NCBI GenBank assembly: GCA_017306715.1 | Contig: JAFKHV010000030.1 | Span: 1-38,436, forward strand | Direction of reading: 5' to 3' | Length of the DNA stretch: 38,436 nt | Origin: Legionella sp. | GTDB taxonomy: Bacteria; Pseudomonadota; Gammaproteobacteria; Legionellales; Legionellaceae | Part shown: one piece after another, positions 8,798 to 17,948 of the stretch | How positions within the stretch are numbered: the stretch's first letter is position 1 | How the letters are laid out: every line of letters starts with the position of its first letter | The notes under the pieces: generated by a model | What the model saw: the letters and a program-made list of their open reading frames with translations, nothing else | What the model was told of the DNA's origin: nothing | The model's database searches: none | Position numbers and translations under genes: made by a program

Positions 8798-11143
8798 TTA
8801 CTTGGTCACCATGAGCGGGGGTCTACTAAAAGGGCGAGGAAGATCTGCACGTTTTAATGCTGGCAATACCGTGGAGTTATTGCTTTGTACATAACTTTCT
8901 TCTGAGCGTAGCCAGTCGAGTTCATGTTGACGAACATTATTGTATTTTTCACTACTGGCATAAATGTTTTCTCGTTCATTACGGAGAATAATCGGTTTTA
9001 TAAAGACCATCAGTACGCGTTTGTCGCGAGCCTTGATACTGCGTTTGAACATGCGTCCTAAGCCTGGGATATCCCCTAATATAGGCAGACGGTTATTATC
9101 ACTGAATAAACTATCTTGAGTTAACCCACCCAAGACCACAACATCACCACTATCAACATGAACAGAGGTAACGATGCTGCTAATCCGAAAAGTAGGGGTA
9201 GTGCTAGTTGCTGCTGCTACAGGGGGATCCAGGGTATCGTTACCTTGGTCAATTTGCATTTGAATCCCATTGCCTCGGGTTATCTGTGGTCGTACGTATA
9301 AATGTAATGCTACGTTCACACGATCAAAGGTAGTAAAAGGACTGGTTACGGCTGCGGTACCGCCAGCATTATTGGGGTAATTTGATGTGGCGACCGATAC
9401 TTGTTTACCTACCAGGATTTTAGCTTGACGATTGTCTAGAACGACGACGGAAGGTGTCGACAAGATATTAGCTTTATGCGCACGGGCCAAGGCGTAAATT
9501 TGCGCCTGAAAATCAGCCAGTTTGGTCTTGCTGTTAATAATTGCAAAACCATTGGCAAAATTTTCAGGCTTTCCTGTTTGTTGATTTGTTCCCCATTCAA
9601 TCCCTAAATCATTTGCATCTTCTTGATTGATTTCTGCGATCATTGCCTCAATCAACAGCTGTGCAGGTTTAATATCTAATTGCGCGATAACTCGTTTTAA
9701 TATACGAATTACTGAAGCGGGTGCATTGAGAATAATGGAATTTGTATTTGGTTCACCGATTATTTGTACTGAGGGCTTAGTGGAACCCTCATTTTGCGTG
9801 TTCGCAGTAGACGTATTGGCATTTGCTCCTGATGCGGCAAGGCCTGGATTATTATTACTCATCAAACTTGATGAAAGGTTGGACATTCCTGTGGTGCTGT
9901 TGCTGTTAACAAAATTTGAGGCGGGATTGGTGCTATCCAATACCGGGCGGGTGATTGTTCCCATGGTAGTACCCACATTACCACTAAAATTCGCTTGAGC
10001 AATTCCAGCAAGTATGGGCACTAAATCTTCAGCCCTCATGTAGTTAAGATAGACAACCTGGGTATTGCTATTGAGTCCAGAGGAGCTTTCATGGTCCATT
10101 TTGAGAATCAGCATGCGAATACGTATGCGGTCAGTCTTGGTTCCACTAACCAGAATCGAATTAGAGCGGTCATCAGCAGAGATTGAGATCGGTGCACGTC
10201 CTCCGGCCATATTGGGTTGCGTTTTCACTAAATCTTTTAAAGTATTGGCTATATCCATCGCTAAGGAGTGTCGTAAAGGGACAATATCAATACCATTTGC
10301 GGTGGAGTTATCTACTTGCTTAATAATATTTGCCAGACTTTGAATGTTGTTGGCACGCCCTGATAAAATCAGCATATTGGACGGCCCGTAGGCAGAAACA
10401 CTGCTCCATTGAGGCATAAGCGGCCTTAAAACGGGTACTAATTGTTCAGCGGGTACATAGTGTACAGGTACCACTGCCACCATCATGTCGTCACCCTGCG
10501 GGGGGCTTTTTAATTCATTTAAAAGATCAGGAGATTGTGTTTTTGCATCGATATTGGGAATTATCTTAATAATTTCGCCGGAAGGAATCGCAGCAAAACC
10601 TGAAACTTGTAAAACCGAAAGGAATACCTGATACAGCTCATTGCTCGACATCGGGGTTGAGGAGATGATAGAAATTTTTCCTTGAACCCTTGGATCAATA
10701 ACAAAATTTTTACCCGTAACGCGCGAAACTTCAGCAATAACCGCCCGGATATCCGCATTGCGCAAATTCCACAATGTTCCTTCATCCGCTTTATTATCGG
10801 ATGAGGCTATTGGCGTAGCTGATGTCGGTGAATCTTTATTAATATTTTTATTTAATGCCTGTGTAAGCAGCTGTTGCATGTTGCGCGCACTTGCATAGTC
10901 ATTTATGGGACCCACCTGCACGAGATAAAGCCGTTTATCTGAAAGATTTTTAATTTCAATTGGATCGGTGATATAGCTACTTAGCTCTTTTTTACGAACC
11001 TCAGCGTCTTTCTCGAGGTTAAAGGCACCTGCTTGTAGATAAAAGTTGGTTACTCCATCTTTTGTCACTGTGGAAATATTAATTTCATTAGCAAATAAGA
11101 TAGAAAAGAATAAGCTTAATAGTAAAAATACGGTCGCTCGCAT
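8798..11143 (-). CDS. lspD: Type II secretion secretin LspD (GspD) with N-terminal SPOR domain
   Basis: Outer-membrane secretin channel of the type II system, 781 residues. A Sec signal peptide covers about residues 1-18 (hydrophobic, ending in FAN). Residues about 28-95 look like a SPOR domain (YLQAGAF, then LYLVQVGP), a peptidoglycan-binding fold. N0 (about 120-200) follows, then N1-N3 modules, with a Ser/Asn/Thr-rich linker at about 410-460 (NSTTGMSNLSSSLMSNN), and the C-terminal secretin domain with VVVLGGLTQDS and IPGLGRMFK. SPOR is not part of the classical GspD layout. I recall such a domain being described for L. pneumophila LspD, but not with certainty. No good ribosome binding site precedes the ATG at 11143. 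A plausible promoter lies at 11173-11200. lspE follows with no gap. Confidence 0.96.
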   Translation of the reverse strand: MRATVFLLLSLFFSILFANEINISTVTKDGVTNFYLQAGAFNLEKDAEVRKKELSSYITDPIEIKNLSDKRLYLVQVGPINDYASARNMQQLLTQALNKNINKDSPTSATPIASSDNKADEGTLWNLRNADIRAVIAEVSRVTGKNFVIDPRVQGKISIISSTPMSSNELYQVFLSVLQVSGFAAIPSGEIIKIIPNIDAKTQSPDLLNELKSPPQGDDMMVAVVPVHYVPAEQLVPVLRPLMPQWSSVSAYGPSNMLILSGRANNIQSLANIIKQVDNSTANGIDIVPLRHSLAMDIANTLKDLVKTQPNMAGGRAPISISADDRSNSILVSGTKTDRIRIRMLILKMDHESSSGLNSNTQVVYLNYMRAEDLVPILAGIAQANFSGNVGTTMGTITRPVLDSTNPASNFVNSNSTTGMSNLSSSLMSNNNPGLAASGANANTSTANTQNEGSTKPSVQIIGEPNTNSIILNAPASVIRILKRVIAQLDIKPAQLLIEAMIAEINQEDANDLGIEWGTNQQTGKPENFANGFAIINSKTKLADFQAQIYALARAHKANILSTPSVVVLDNRQAKILVGKQVSVATSNYPNNAGGTAAVTSPFTTFDRVNVALHLYVRPQITRGNGIQMQIDQGNDTLDPPVAAATSTTPTFRISSIVTSVHVDSGDVVVLGGLTQDSLFSDNNRLPILGDIPGLGRMFKRSIKARDKRVLMVFIKPIILRNERENIYASSEKYNNVRQHELDWLRSEESYVQSNNSTVLPALKRADLPRPFSRPPLMVTK

Positions 11144-11172
11144 TAAAAAATCGCAAAATTTTCGTTAGTTAC

Positions 11173-11200
11173 ATGATAACCAAATTTAAGAACTTCACAA
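11173..11200 (-). promoter_or_regulatory. Putative lspDE promoter
   Basis: On the minus strand, TTGTGA (11195-11200) and TATCAT (11173-11178) are separated by 16 bases. This resembles a sigma-70 promoter with a poor -35. It would give a leader of roughly 20 bases before the lspD ATG. Sequence match only. Confidence 0.4.
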
Positions 11201-11297
11201 TGTTTTTTTGTTTTTAACCATGCGCCTATCTCGATGTAAGTTTATTATCCACGCATAAAGTTATAATTTGTCGCAATTAATAAAATAGGTTCTTTGT

Positions 11298-11632
11298 CCT
11301 CACAGCACGTCCCCCCGAGTTGTGCGAGGGTTCTCCTGCACCGGGCGCGGATTGACTCATGAGATCGGATGTTCTAAGGTTTTTTGTTTACATCATACGC
11401 GATTCCTGCCACAGTCAGGGGATCCCTCGCCAAAGGCTCGGGATGACGTAGGGAGCGCATGGTTTCTTCATCCTCACAGCACGTCAACCCGAGTTGTGCG
11501 AGGGTTCTCCTGCACCGGGCACGTGCTGATAGCATGAGACCGGATGTTCTAAAGTTATTTTGTATCGATGACACGTGATTCCATAATATTGCCAGGCTCC
11601 CTTGCGATAGGCTCGGGATGCCATCCATGTGC
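11298..11632 (-). repeat. Dispersed intergenic GC-rich repeat, two tandem units
   Basis: Two head-to-tail units (about 11298-11471 and 11472-11632). Both begin on the plus strand with CCTCACAGCACGT and include the shared segments GAGTTGTGCGAGGGTTCTCC and GGATGTTCTAA. The first unit also contains the imperfect hairpin GATCCCTCGCC...GGCTCGGGAT; the second has a degenerate version. The same units occur at 23361-23930 in the opposite orientation. The repeats are much richer in GC than the flanks. Short open frames across them differ between copies and are not genes. No transposase is present, so a non-autonomous (MITE- or REP-like) element is the best guess. The remaining parts of the 11144-11989 intergenic stretch hold only the lspD promoter, the tRNA with its promoter, and a palindrome. 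Confidence 0.85.
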
Positions 11633-11746
11633 ATTCTGTATAGGGAAAAGCCGAAATTGATTTAAAGAAGAATTACACGTTGAATATTTGTCAAACTTTT
11701 TTATCAGCAGAGTTGATTAATTGTATAAATAAGAGAGTTCATGGAA

Positions 11747-11823
11747 TGGTGGCTATGGGTGGACTCGAACCACCGACCTCAGCATTATGAGTGCCGCGCT
11801 CTAACCGGCTGAGCTACATAGCC
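11747..11823 (-). tRNA. tRNA-Met (CAU), elongator type
   Basis: Complete cloverleaf on the minus strand. The 7-bp acceptor stem is GGCTATG paired with CATAGCC, followed by discriminator A and an encoded CCA. The D arm contains GCTCAGCCGGTTAGAGC. The anticodon stem CGGCA/TGCTG (one G-U pair) holds loop CTCATAA with anticodon CAT. The T arm is GGTGG-TTCGAGT-CCACC. The acceptor sequence resembles elongator tRNA-Met rather than initiator (which has an unpaired first position). tRNA-Ile with a lysidine-modified CAU shares the same loop, but its acceptor differs from this one. Confidence 0.96.
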
Positions 11824-11837
11824 ACAAGACGGCGTGA

Positions 11838-11866
11838 ATTTTGGCTTTTTCGGCAGCTAATGTCAA
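11838..11866 (-). promoter_or_regulatory. tRNA-Met promoter
   Basis: On the minus strand a consensus TTGACA (11861-11866), a 17-base spacer and CAAAAT (11838-11843) lie 14 bases before the mature tRNA 5' end. The stretch after the -10 is GC-rich (CACGCCG), as expected for a stringently controlled stable-RNA promoter. Confidence 0.75.
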
Positions 11867-11964
11867 GAGCAACCCTGTCTTTTTTTAAATATTTATTTTA
11901 TTCCAGCTATGTATGGTTTTTTTTGGTACAAGAGGGATTGGAATTATGCGAATGACGGAGAGTA

Positions 11965-11984
11965 AGGGCAGCATATGCTGCCCT
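11965..11984. terminator. Perfect 20-bp palindrome after degP, probable transcript end
   Basis: AGGGCAGCAT followed at once by its exact reverse complement, 5 bases beyond the degP stop. It sits where a terminator for the miaB-rluD-pgeF-degP operon is expected. There is no T-run on the minus-strand side, so it may act as an mRNA 3'-end stabiliser or a protein-binding palindrome instead of an intrinsic terminator. Confidence 0.5.
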
Positions 11985-11989
11985 CAATG

Positions 11990-13366
11990 TTAACTGATAA
12001 GAACATAAAGTGCGCCGGGACCACGTAATACCTGAACCAGGAGCTCACCTTTTTTCTGTTGAGCAATTTGTTGCAAGGCTTTAACATCCCTCACCGGCGT
12101 TTTATTTGCAGAAATGATGATATCACCAGGACGTAAACCTGCGCGCCAACCCGCACTGTTTTCTGTAGCCCCAACGATTTGTACACCCATGACATTTCCA
12201 TGAGGTGGCGTTTCCTGATCGAATGCTCTAAGTGCAAGTCCGTACAGGAAGGGGTTACTTGCTTGTAATTTTTGTTCGTGAGATTTTACATCCGTAACAA
12301 CAGCGTTCAGTGTTAAGGGTTTACCTTCGCGCTCAACAATAATTTTTGCATTAGAACCTACACGAAGAAGACTAATCGTGGTTTTAACTTGCGTTGCCTG
12401 AGTAATCTTGGTTTCGTTAATTTGCGTGATAATATCGCCTGCTTTTAAACCCGCAAATTCAGCTGGTGAACCGGGATTAACTTGAGCTACTAGGGCGCCT
12501 TGAAAATCTTCAGGATAACCCAGTGAAAGAGCTAATTCGGGTGTAAGATGTTGAACAAAAATACCCATTAAACCACGGTGGATTGAACCAAATTTAATAA
12601 TTTGTTGTGCTACATCTTTGGCCATGTTAATGGGGATCGCAAACCCGATACCTACATTTCCGCCGTAGGGCGAAAGGATAGCGGTATTAATTCCAATAAG
12701 TTCCCCTTTCGCATTCACCAGAGCGCCACCAGAGTTTCCGGGATTAATTGCTGCATCTGTTTGGATGAAGTTCTCAACACCTTCAATATTCAAATCACTA
12801 CGTTTTAGAGCGCTGACGATACCAAAAGTAGCGGATTGACTGTTACCAAAACTGTTTAAACCGAAGGGATTACCAATGGCAACTACGAAATCACCTACTT
12901 GGAGTTGATCAGAATCACCAATCGGTAAAGAGCTTAAGTTTTTAGCATCGATTTTTAGAATTGCGAGGTCCGTTTCATTATCACCGCCAATTAATTTTGC
13001 CTTTAGACGGCGCCCATCTTGTAAGGTGATGGTAATGAGACTTGCATTGCGAATTACATGATCATTCGTAATGATGATACCATTTTTAGGATCAAGTATT
13101 ACGCCTGAGCCTATACTTTCAAATTTTCGCGGCTTATCTGGAATCATACCGGGGCGACGACGATCATTTGGTTCGTCTTCGTTGGTAGCACCGGGTAGTG
13201 CAGCTTGATTAGGAAGATAGCCTTGTACAGCGACGTTCACGATAGCGGGCATAATGTTTTTTAATACGGGAGCCAGGCTTGGAACAGAGGCCTCTTCTGC
13301 AGCGAATGAAAAAGACGAAATTACCACGAGCAGGGCTGCTATGAATAACTGAATTCTTTTAACCAT
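11990..13366 (-). CDS. degP: Periplasmic serine endoprotease DegP/DegQ (HtrA family)
   Basis: Periplasmic protease-chaperone for misfolded envelope proteins, 458 residues. It has a signal peptide of about 22 residues (cleavage near SFAAEE), a trypsin-like domain with the complete triad His103 (TNDHVI), Asp133 (ETDLAIL) and Ser212 (NPGNSGGAL), then two PDZ domains (about 245-350 and 370-455; the second contains GWRAGLRPGDII). The loop between the signal peptide and the protease domain carries an acidic/Arg-rich segment (NEDEPNDRRRPG) comparable to the regulatory LA loop. DegP and DegQ cannot be separated from sequence alone. The start has AGGA 9 bases upstream. It lies 4 bases after the pgeF stop and is the last gene of the miaB-rluD-pgeF-degP run. 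Confidence 0.95.
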   Translation of the reverse strand: MVKRIQLFIAALLVVISSFSFAAEEASVPSLAPVLKNIMPAIVNVAVQGYLPNQAALPGATNEDEPNDRRRPGMIPDKPRKFESIGSGVILDPKNGIIITNDHVIRNASLITITLQDGRRLKAKLIGGDNETDLAILKIDAKNLSSLPIGDSDQLQVGDFVVAIGNPFGLNSFGNSQSATFGIVSALKRSDLNIEGVENFIQTDAAINPGNSGGALVNAKGELIGINTAILSPYGGNVGIGFAIPINMAKDVAQQIIKFGSIHRGLMGIFVQHLTPELALSLGYPEDFQGALVAQVNPGSPAEFAGLKAGDIITQINETKITQATQVKTTISLLRVGSNAKIIVEREGKPLTLNAVVTDVKSHEQKLQASNPFLYGLALRAFDQETPPHGNVMGVQIVGATENSAGWRAGLRPGDIIISANKTPVRDVKALQQIAQQKKGELLVQVLRGPGALYVLIS

Positions 13367-13370
13367 GTTA

Positions 13371-14114
13371 TTAGTCCTGAGGTTGAGGGTCGTTAAACCA
13401 AATAAGCGTTCCTATTCTACCTGTTTGCACGCTTTTGCGATAGGAATATAATTCATTTTCTGATTCAAAAGTACACAATTCAGACTGGTAGATCGAATTT
13501 ACTCCAATATTTCGCATAATTAATTCCGCCATGAGCGGTAAATTAGCGAGCCATTTGTTTTGATGAGGGATAAAAGTATCGGATGTTATCGGATACTGGG
13601 CCAAAAATTGTTGACGCACATCATTTCCTACCTCATAACATTTAGAGCAGATTGCCGGACCTATCCAGGCGATTAAATCCTCTGGATTGCTATGCATTTG
13701 AGTGATCGTGTTGTTAATAATGCCTTGGACTAATCCTTTCCATCCGGCATGAATCGCAGCAATTTCAGTACCTTGTTGATTACATAAAACGATGGGGAGG
13801 CAGTCAGCCGTTAAAATAACCAAGGGATGTTTTAGCGAGCGGGTAATTGCCGCATCTGCATCACGGTTTGGGTCGTTTTCAACAACGATGCAATGAGTGC
13901 TGTGAGTTTGGTTAAGCCACTGCGGTTCACCGGGTAACTGTAAGAGTTCAACCAGCTGTTGACGATTTTTTAAAACATCAGCAGTCGCATCACCAACATG
14001 CGTCCCTAAATTGTTACTCTCATAAGGGGTTTGACTAAAGCCATCTAGACGGGTACTTACTCCTGCGGAGATATTGGCGGGCGCTTTCCAATTAGCCCAT
14101 TTGAATTGTCTCAT
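13371..14114 (-). CDS. pgeF: PgeF/YfiH multicopper-oxidase-like laccase-domain protein
   Basis: Member of the YfiH/LACC1 family (purine nucleoside phosphorylase/peptidoglycan editing factor), about 247 residues. The metal-site residues are visible: His in NQTHSTH, Cys in TADCLPIVLC and His in IHAGWKGL. In enterobacteria the gene follows rluD, and that order is kept here. It overlaps the end of rluD by about 23 bases. Three in-frame ATGs (14135, 14123, 14114) are possible. I chose 14114 because GGATGA precedes it at a usable distance and the following MRQFKWANW suits the family N-terminus. The cytoplasmic role is in UDP-MurNAc quality control or nucleoside cleavage, known from the family only. 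Confidence 0.93.
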   Translation of the reverse strand: MRQFKWANWKAPANISAGVSTRLDGFSQTPYESNNLGTHVGDATADVLKNRQQLVELLQLPGEPQWLNQTHSTHCIVVENDPNRDADAAITRSLKHPLVILTADCLPIVLCNQQGTEIAAIHAGWKGLVQGIINNTITQMHSNPEDLIAWIGPAICSKCYEVGNDVRQQFLAQYPITSDTFIPHQNKWLANLPLMAELIMRNIGVNSIYQSELCTFESENELYSYRKSVQTGRIGTLIWFNDPQPQD

Positions 14115-15069
14115 AATGTTCATCCAGAGAATCAACTAAAATTTGAAAATCTTGAGGCAAAGGCGCGTTAAATGCAAGTCTTTCATCGGTTATGGGGTGA
14201 TGTAATGAAAGTGCACAGGCGTGAAGGGCTTGCCGCTGAAACTCTTGCAGTAGGGTACGCAGCTGCTCCGAAGCCTGTCCTGGAAAACGAGGACGTCCAC
14301 CGTATAGAGGGTCGCCAACAACAGGATGTTTTATATGCGCCATGTGTACACGAATTTGGTGGGTTCTTCCTGTCATTAACTTAACATCAAGTAAGGTGAA
14401 ATCATGATATTGTTTTTTTACGGCATAATGCGTAATGGCCTCACGACCTTCATTAAGCACCGCCATTTTTAACCGATTTCGTGGATGTCGCCCAAAATTT
14501 GTTTCGATTATGCCACCGGATATTACATGTCCTTGCACCAGAGTAATATAATGACGCTCAATCTCTCGCGCTTGCATTTGTCGCACTAAAGCAGTTTGTG
14601 CCACTAAGGTTTTAGCGACAACCATAAGGCCGGTGGTCTCTTTATCCAGCCGATGAACAATTCCTGCACGCGGAAGATTATTAAGCACTGGAGCGTGATA
14701 TACCAGAGCATGCGCCAAGGTATGTTCCCAGTTTCCTGCCCCTGGATGTACTACTAAACCCGCTGGTTTGTTAAGAACCAATAATTGTTCATCTTCAAAG
14801 AAAATGTCTAAAGGAATATTTTCTGGATTGTAGTGTGAGAGGTTTGGGGCATGTTGTTGAGGAATGTTAACGAGAACTTTGTCTCCTTCACAAATCTTAT
14901 CTTTCGGCTTACAGGGACAATCATTTAATAAAATATTCCCATTTTTTATCCAGGTGCTTATCTGTGAACGCGAGTAATCAGGTAATAATTGAGCAACCAC
15001 CACGTCAATTCGTTGAAGGTGGTGCTCACGGCTAATTATGAAATGATTTTGGGTTAACTCTTCAGGCAT
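14092..15069 (-). CDS. rluD: 23S rRNA pseudouridine synthase RluD
   Basis: Converts uridines of 23S rRNA helix 69 (1911/1915/1917 in E. coli) to pseudouridine. It is about 325 residues, the normal length. An N-terminal S4 RNA-binding domain ([19 protein letters not shown]) is followed by the RluA-family catalytic motif [15 protein letters not shown], with the essential Asp, and [12 protein letters not shown]. The ATG at 15069 is used: it lies inside the final codons of miaB (8-base overlap), and [10 protein letters not shown] aligns in length with RluD. An upstream in-frame ATG at 15087 is possible. RluC cannot be fully excluded, but the neighbour pgeF supports RluD. Confidence 0.94.
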   Translation of the reverse strand: MPEELTQNHFIISREHHLQRIDVVVAQLLPDYSRSQISTWIKNGNILLNDCPCKPKDKICEGDKVLVNIPQQHAPNLSHYNPENIPLDIFFEDEQLLVLNKPAGLVVHPGAGNWEHTLAHALVYHAPVLNNLPRAGIVHRLDKETTGLMVVAKTLVAQTALVRQMQAREIERHYITLVQGHVISGGIIETNFGRHPRNRLKMAVLNEGREAITHYAVKKQYHDFTLLDVKLMTGRTHQIRVHMAHIKHPVVGDPLYGGRPRFPGQASEQLRTLLQEFQRQALHACALSLHHPITDERLAFNAPLPQDFQILVDSLDEHYETIQMG

Positions 15070-16411
15070 CAGCGAGTTGCACCTCATGATTTAATAAGCG
15101 TGCCCTTAATGAGTTTGGCAATGCTTCACTGACTTGTACGGTTACAAAGGTACCGATTAACTCACTTGGACCATCAAAATTAACCACGCGATTGCACTCG
15201 GTGCGACCAGCCAACTGTTGCGTATCTTTTTTAGAGAAACCGGTGACTAATAAACGCTGTGTAGTGCCAATCATCGATTCGCTGTAATTACTTGCCTGCA
15301 TGAGTAAACGGTTTTGCAGAATTTGCAATCGCTGTTTTTTAATCTCCGGCGGCGTATCATCCACCAGATTCGCGGCCGGGGTCCCGGGACGTGGGCTGTA
15401 AATAAAACTAAAGGAGGTATCAAAACCAATTTCATGTACCAAGTCCATTGTTGCCTGGAAATCTTTATCCGTTTCACCTGGAAAACCAACGATAATATCA
15501 GTAGACAAACGGATATCAGGACGTACTTTACGTAGTTTGCGAATTTTGGATTTAAACTCCAAAGCGGTATAGCCACGCTTCATAAGCCCCAAAATACGGT
15601 CTGATCCACTTTGCACCGGTAGATGCAAATGATTCGCTAGTTCGGGAACTTCCGCAAATGCGTTAATCAGATTATCCGAAAATGCGAGTGGGTGCGAGGT
15701 TGTGAACCGAATACGACCTATCCCGTCAATTGCAGCAATATAGTGAATCAATAACGCAAGGTCCGCAATATCACCATTAGCCATTAACCCACGATAATCA
15801 TTCACGTTCTGGCCGAGTAAATTGATTTCACGCACGCCTTGAACGGCTAGTTGGTAGCATTCGGCTAACACATCATCAAAGGGGCGGCTAATTTCTGTTC
15901 CACGTGTATAAGGTACAACACAGAAGCTACAGTACTTACTGCAACCTTCCATAATCGAAACAAAGGCTGTTGGCCCCTCGGCGCGTGGTGCAGGCAGATG
16001 ATCAAATTTTTCAATCTCGGGAAAACTGATATCTACTACCGGTTTTTTACGTGCAACTCGTTCTTCGAGCATTGCGGGTAAGCGATGCAGGGTTTGGGGA
16101 CCAAAGACTAAATCCACAAACGGCGCGCGCTTAATGATTTCCGCACCTTCCTGGCTTGCGACACAGCCGCCTACACCGATTACGACATGAGGGTTTTTGG
16201 CTTTATAATCACGCCATTGTCCTAATTGTGAAAACACTTTTTCTTGTGCCTTTTCACGAATAGAACACGTATTTAGAAGAATGACATCTGCTTCTTCTAC
16301 GTTGTCTGTTTTGATTAACCCATGAGATTTGTGCAATACCTCTGCCATTTTGGATGAATCATATTCATTCATTTGGCAGCCGTTTGTTTTAATGAACAAT
16401 TTTTTTGACAT
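15062..16411 (-). CDS. miaB: tRNA-2-methylthio-N6-dimethylallyladenosine synthase MiaB
   Basis: Radical SAM methylthiotransferase that adds the 2-methylthio group to i6A37 of tRNA. It has 449 residues. The N-terminal cluster cysteines are Cys12 (NGCQMN), Cys49 (NTCSIR) and Cys83 (GGCVAS). The radical-SAM cysteines Cys157, Cys161 and Cys164 lie in [18 protein letters not shown]-terminal TRAM domain (about 380-445) is present. All six cluster ligands are intact. It heads the run miaB-rluD-pgeF-degP; overlaps and gaps of 4 bases or less indicate one transcript. The start is the ATG after a 59-base gap from the MFS gene. Confidence 0.97.
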   Translation of the reverse strand: MSKKLFIKTNGCQMNEYDSSKMAEVLHKSHGLIKTDNVEEADVILLNTCSIREKAQEKVFSQLGQWRDYKAKNPHVVIGVGGCVASQEGAEIIKRAPFVDLVFGPQTLHRLPAMLEERVARKKPVVDISFPEIEKFDHLPAPRAEGPTAFVSIMEGCSKYCSFCVVPYTRGTEISRPFDDVLAECYQLAVQGVREINLLGQNVNDYRGLMANGDIADLALLIHYIAAIDGIGRIRFTTSHPLAFSDNLINAFAEVPELANHLHLPVQSGSDRILGLMKRGYTALEFKSKIRKLRKVRPDIRLSTDIIVGFPGETDKDFQATMDLVHEIGFDTSFSFIYSPRPGTPAANLVDDTPPEIKKQRLQILQNRLLMQASNYSESMIGTTQRLLVTGFSKKDTQQLAGRTECNRVVNFDGPSELIGTFVTVQVSEALPNSLRARLLNHEVQLADA

Positions 16412-16470
16412 AATAAATTCTACGTTAAAGCCTATTTACATAGTGTGAATATTTTTACGGTATTATTCCA

Positions 16471-17769
16471 TTAATGTACACTTTGGCAATAGGTTTCTTT
16501 GATTTTGGGTAAAATGATGAGTGCAATCAACATGCCCAAAGGAAGAATGGCTAAACCCATATGATAAGCGTGCATTGGATAGACACGAACCGTGCCATTT
16601 AACTCGCCTTCCCACAATTTGTCAAGAATATAACCAATTAAAGGTTGCGCCAAAGCAATACCAATCATGTTCATCATATTCATGAAACTTAATCCAGAGG
16701 CCACATACTTTTTGTTACAAAGTTCCTTAGCTACGGTAAATGCAGGTAAAAACCCAGCCGAAAAAATACCAAAGAAAAATAATAAAAACTGCATGAGCAA
16801 GGTTGATTTGATGGGAGCGAAAATAAATAAAAGTGAACAGAAGAGGGCACCGATACAGCCAATATACATCGGTGGTTTGCGCAGACCGATATGATTTGAA
16901 TAAACACCCCATAAAGGACTTGCGATGGCCCAGCCAACGAAAACAAGGGAGATATAATTTGCTGCGGCAGCTTTGCTCAGCATCATTTTACTCATTAGAA
17001 AGGGTACGCCCCACAGTCCACAAAAAACAGGTGTCGCCATGTACATTAATCCACCATAACATGCGACAAGCCATAATTGTTTATTTTTCATCAAAGCTAA
17101 GAGACTGGGGATAAGCTTTTCTTCTTCTAATTCTTCGGTATGTTCAACTGGTCGATAGTCTTTGGGTGTGTCTTGAGCCACAAAATAAATTAAAACTGCC
17201 AAGCCTATGCCAATGATTCCCATAATTAGCATGCTATGACGCCAGCCAAATTCATCAATTAATAAGGCCAGCGGCGCTTCACCGCCGATTGCCCCGAGCA
17301 TGCCTAAGGTAACCATTAAGCCTGTAAGCAGAGCAAAACGCTGAGCTGGAAACCAGTTCGCTGCTAATTTCATGGTGCCTACTGCAGCAAAGGCCGAACC
17401 AAAACCTATCATTAGACGGGCAATACAGGCCATGAAAAAGTTATCGGTCATACCAAAAGCTATAGTACTAATCGCGCACACCAAAGTAGCCAAGGTTAGA
17501 AGGCGGTGTGGGCCAAAATAATCCATCAATACACCACCAGGTAATTGCATGGCGGCATAGGAATAAAAATAAATGCCTGAAAGTATGCCTAGAGTTTGGC
17601 CTGTAACCGAGAAGTCTCGCATTAACTCATTACTCATCACTCCGGGAGACACTTGAAGTAGGCATTCATAAAAATAAAACATACAGGCCAAACCCCAAAC
17701 TACCCAAGGCATAATGCGACTTGAGGCTGAAGCTCCTGTGGAAGGAGATTGCATATGATAATGTGCCAT
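16471..17769 (-). CDS. MFS transporter, possibly Pht-type nutrient carrier
   Basis: Inner-membrane major facilitator of 432 residues with about 12 hydrophobic segments. The N-terminus FYFYECLLQVSPGVM and the loop MDYFGPHRLL after helix 2 are typical of the large MFS group expanded in Legionella and Coxiella, which includes the phagosomal transporters (Pht) for amino acids and nucleosides. The acidic central loop (HTEELEEEKLIP, around 208-220) separates the two six-helix halves. Substrate is unknown. AGGAGA about 11 bases upstream serves as the ribosome binding site. A bulged inverted repeat lies at 17806-17838 in the leader and may be an operator. Confidence 0.9.
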   Translation of the reverse strand: MAHYHMQSPSTGASASSRIMPWVVWGLACMFYFYECLLQVSPGVMSNELMRDFSVTGQTLGILSGIYFYSYAAMQLPGGVLMDYFGPHRLLTLATLVCAISTIAFGMTDNFFMACIARLMIGFGSAFAAVGTMKLAANWFPAQRFALLTGLMVTLGMLGAIGGEAPLALLIDEFGWRHSMLIMGIIGIGLAVLIYFVAQDTPKDYRPVEHTEELEEEKLIPSLLALMKNKQLWLVACYGGLMYMATPVFCGLWGVPFLMSKMMLSKAAAANYISLVFVGWAIASPLWGVYSNHIGLRKPPMYIGCIGALFCSLLFIFAPIKSTLLMQFLLFFFGIFSAGFLPAFTVAKELCNKKYVASGLSFMNMMNMIGIALAQPLIGYILDKLWEGELNGTVRVYPMHAYHMGLAILPLGMLIALIILPKIKETYCQSVH

Positions 17770-17805
17770 TCTGGTGTACTTCTCCTGATATAATACTGTT
17801 ATTAA

Positions 17806-17838
17806 GCGTATCGTATTTCACTTAAATATCGATACCGC
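17806..17838. promoter_or_regulatory. Bulged inverted repeat upstream of the MFS gene
   Basis: GCGTATCGTATTT (17806-17818) pairs with AAATATCGATACCGC (17824-17838), leaving two single-base bulges on the longer arm and a 5-base loop. It lies 37-69 bases upstream of the MFS start. It could be an operator or a leader hairpin. Sequence symmetry is the only evidence. Confidence 0.35.
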
Positions 17839-17948
17839 TGACAAGAAAGGAGTTATGCCCATCTTGTGCGTGCTTTATGCAATGATTTAAATCACAAGCA
17901 AACCGCATACATTAACACACTCAATACGGAATTTCACTTGAATAATGA

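Noticed and set aside
11322..11634. Short open frames on both strands across the left repeat locus
   Set aside because: They do not stay open in equivalent positions of the other repeat units and have no ribosome binding sites.
11298..11866. An integrated element at tRNA-Met
   Set aside because: There is no integrase, no duplicated tRNA 3' end that I can find, and only short repeats lie next to the tRNA.
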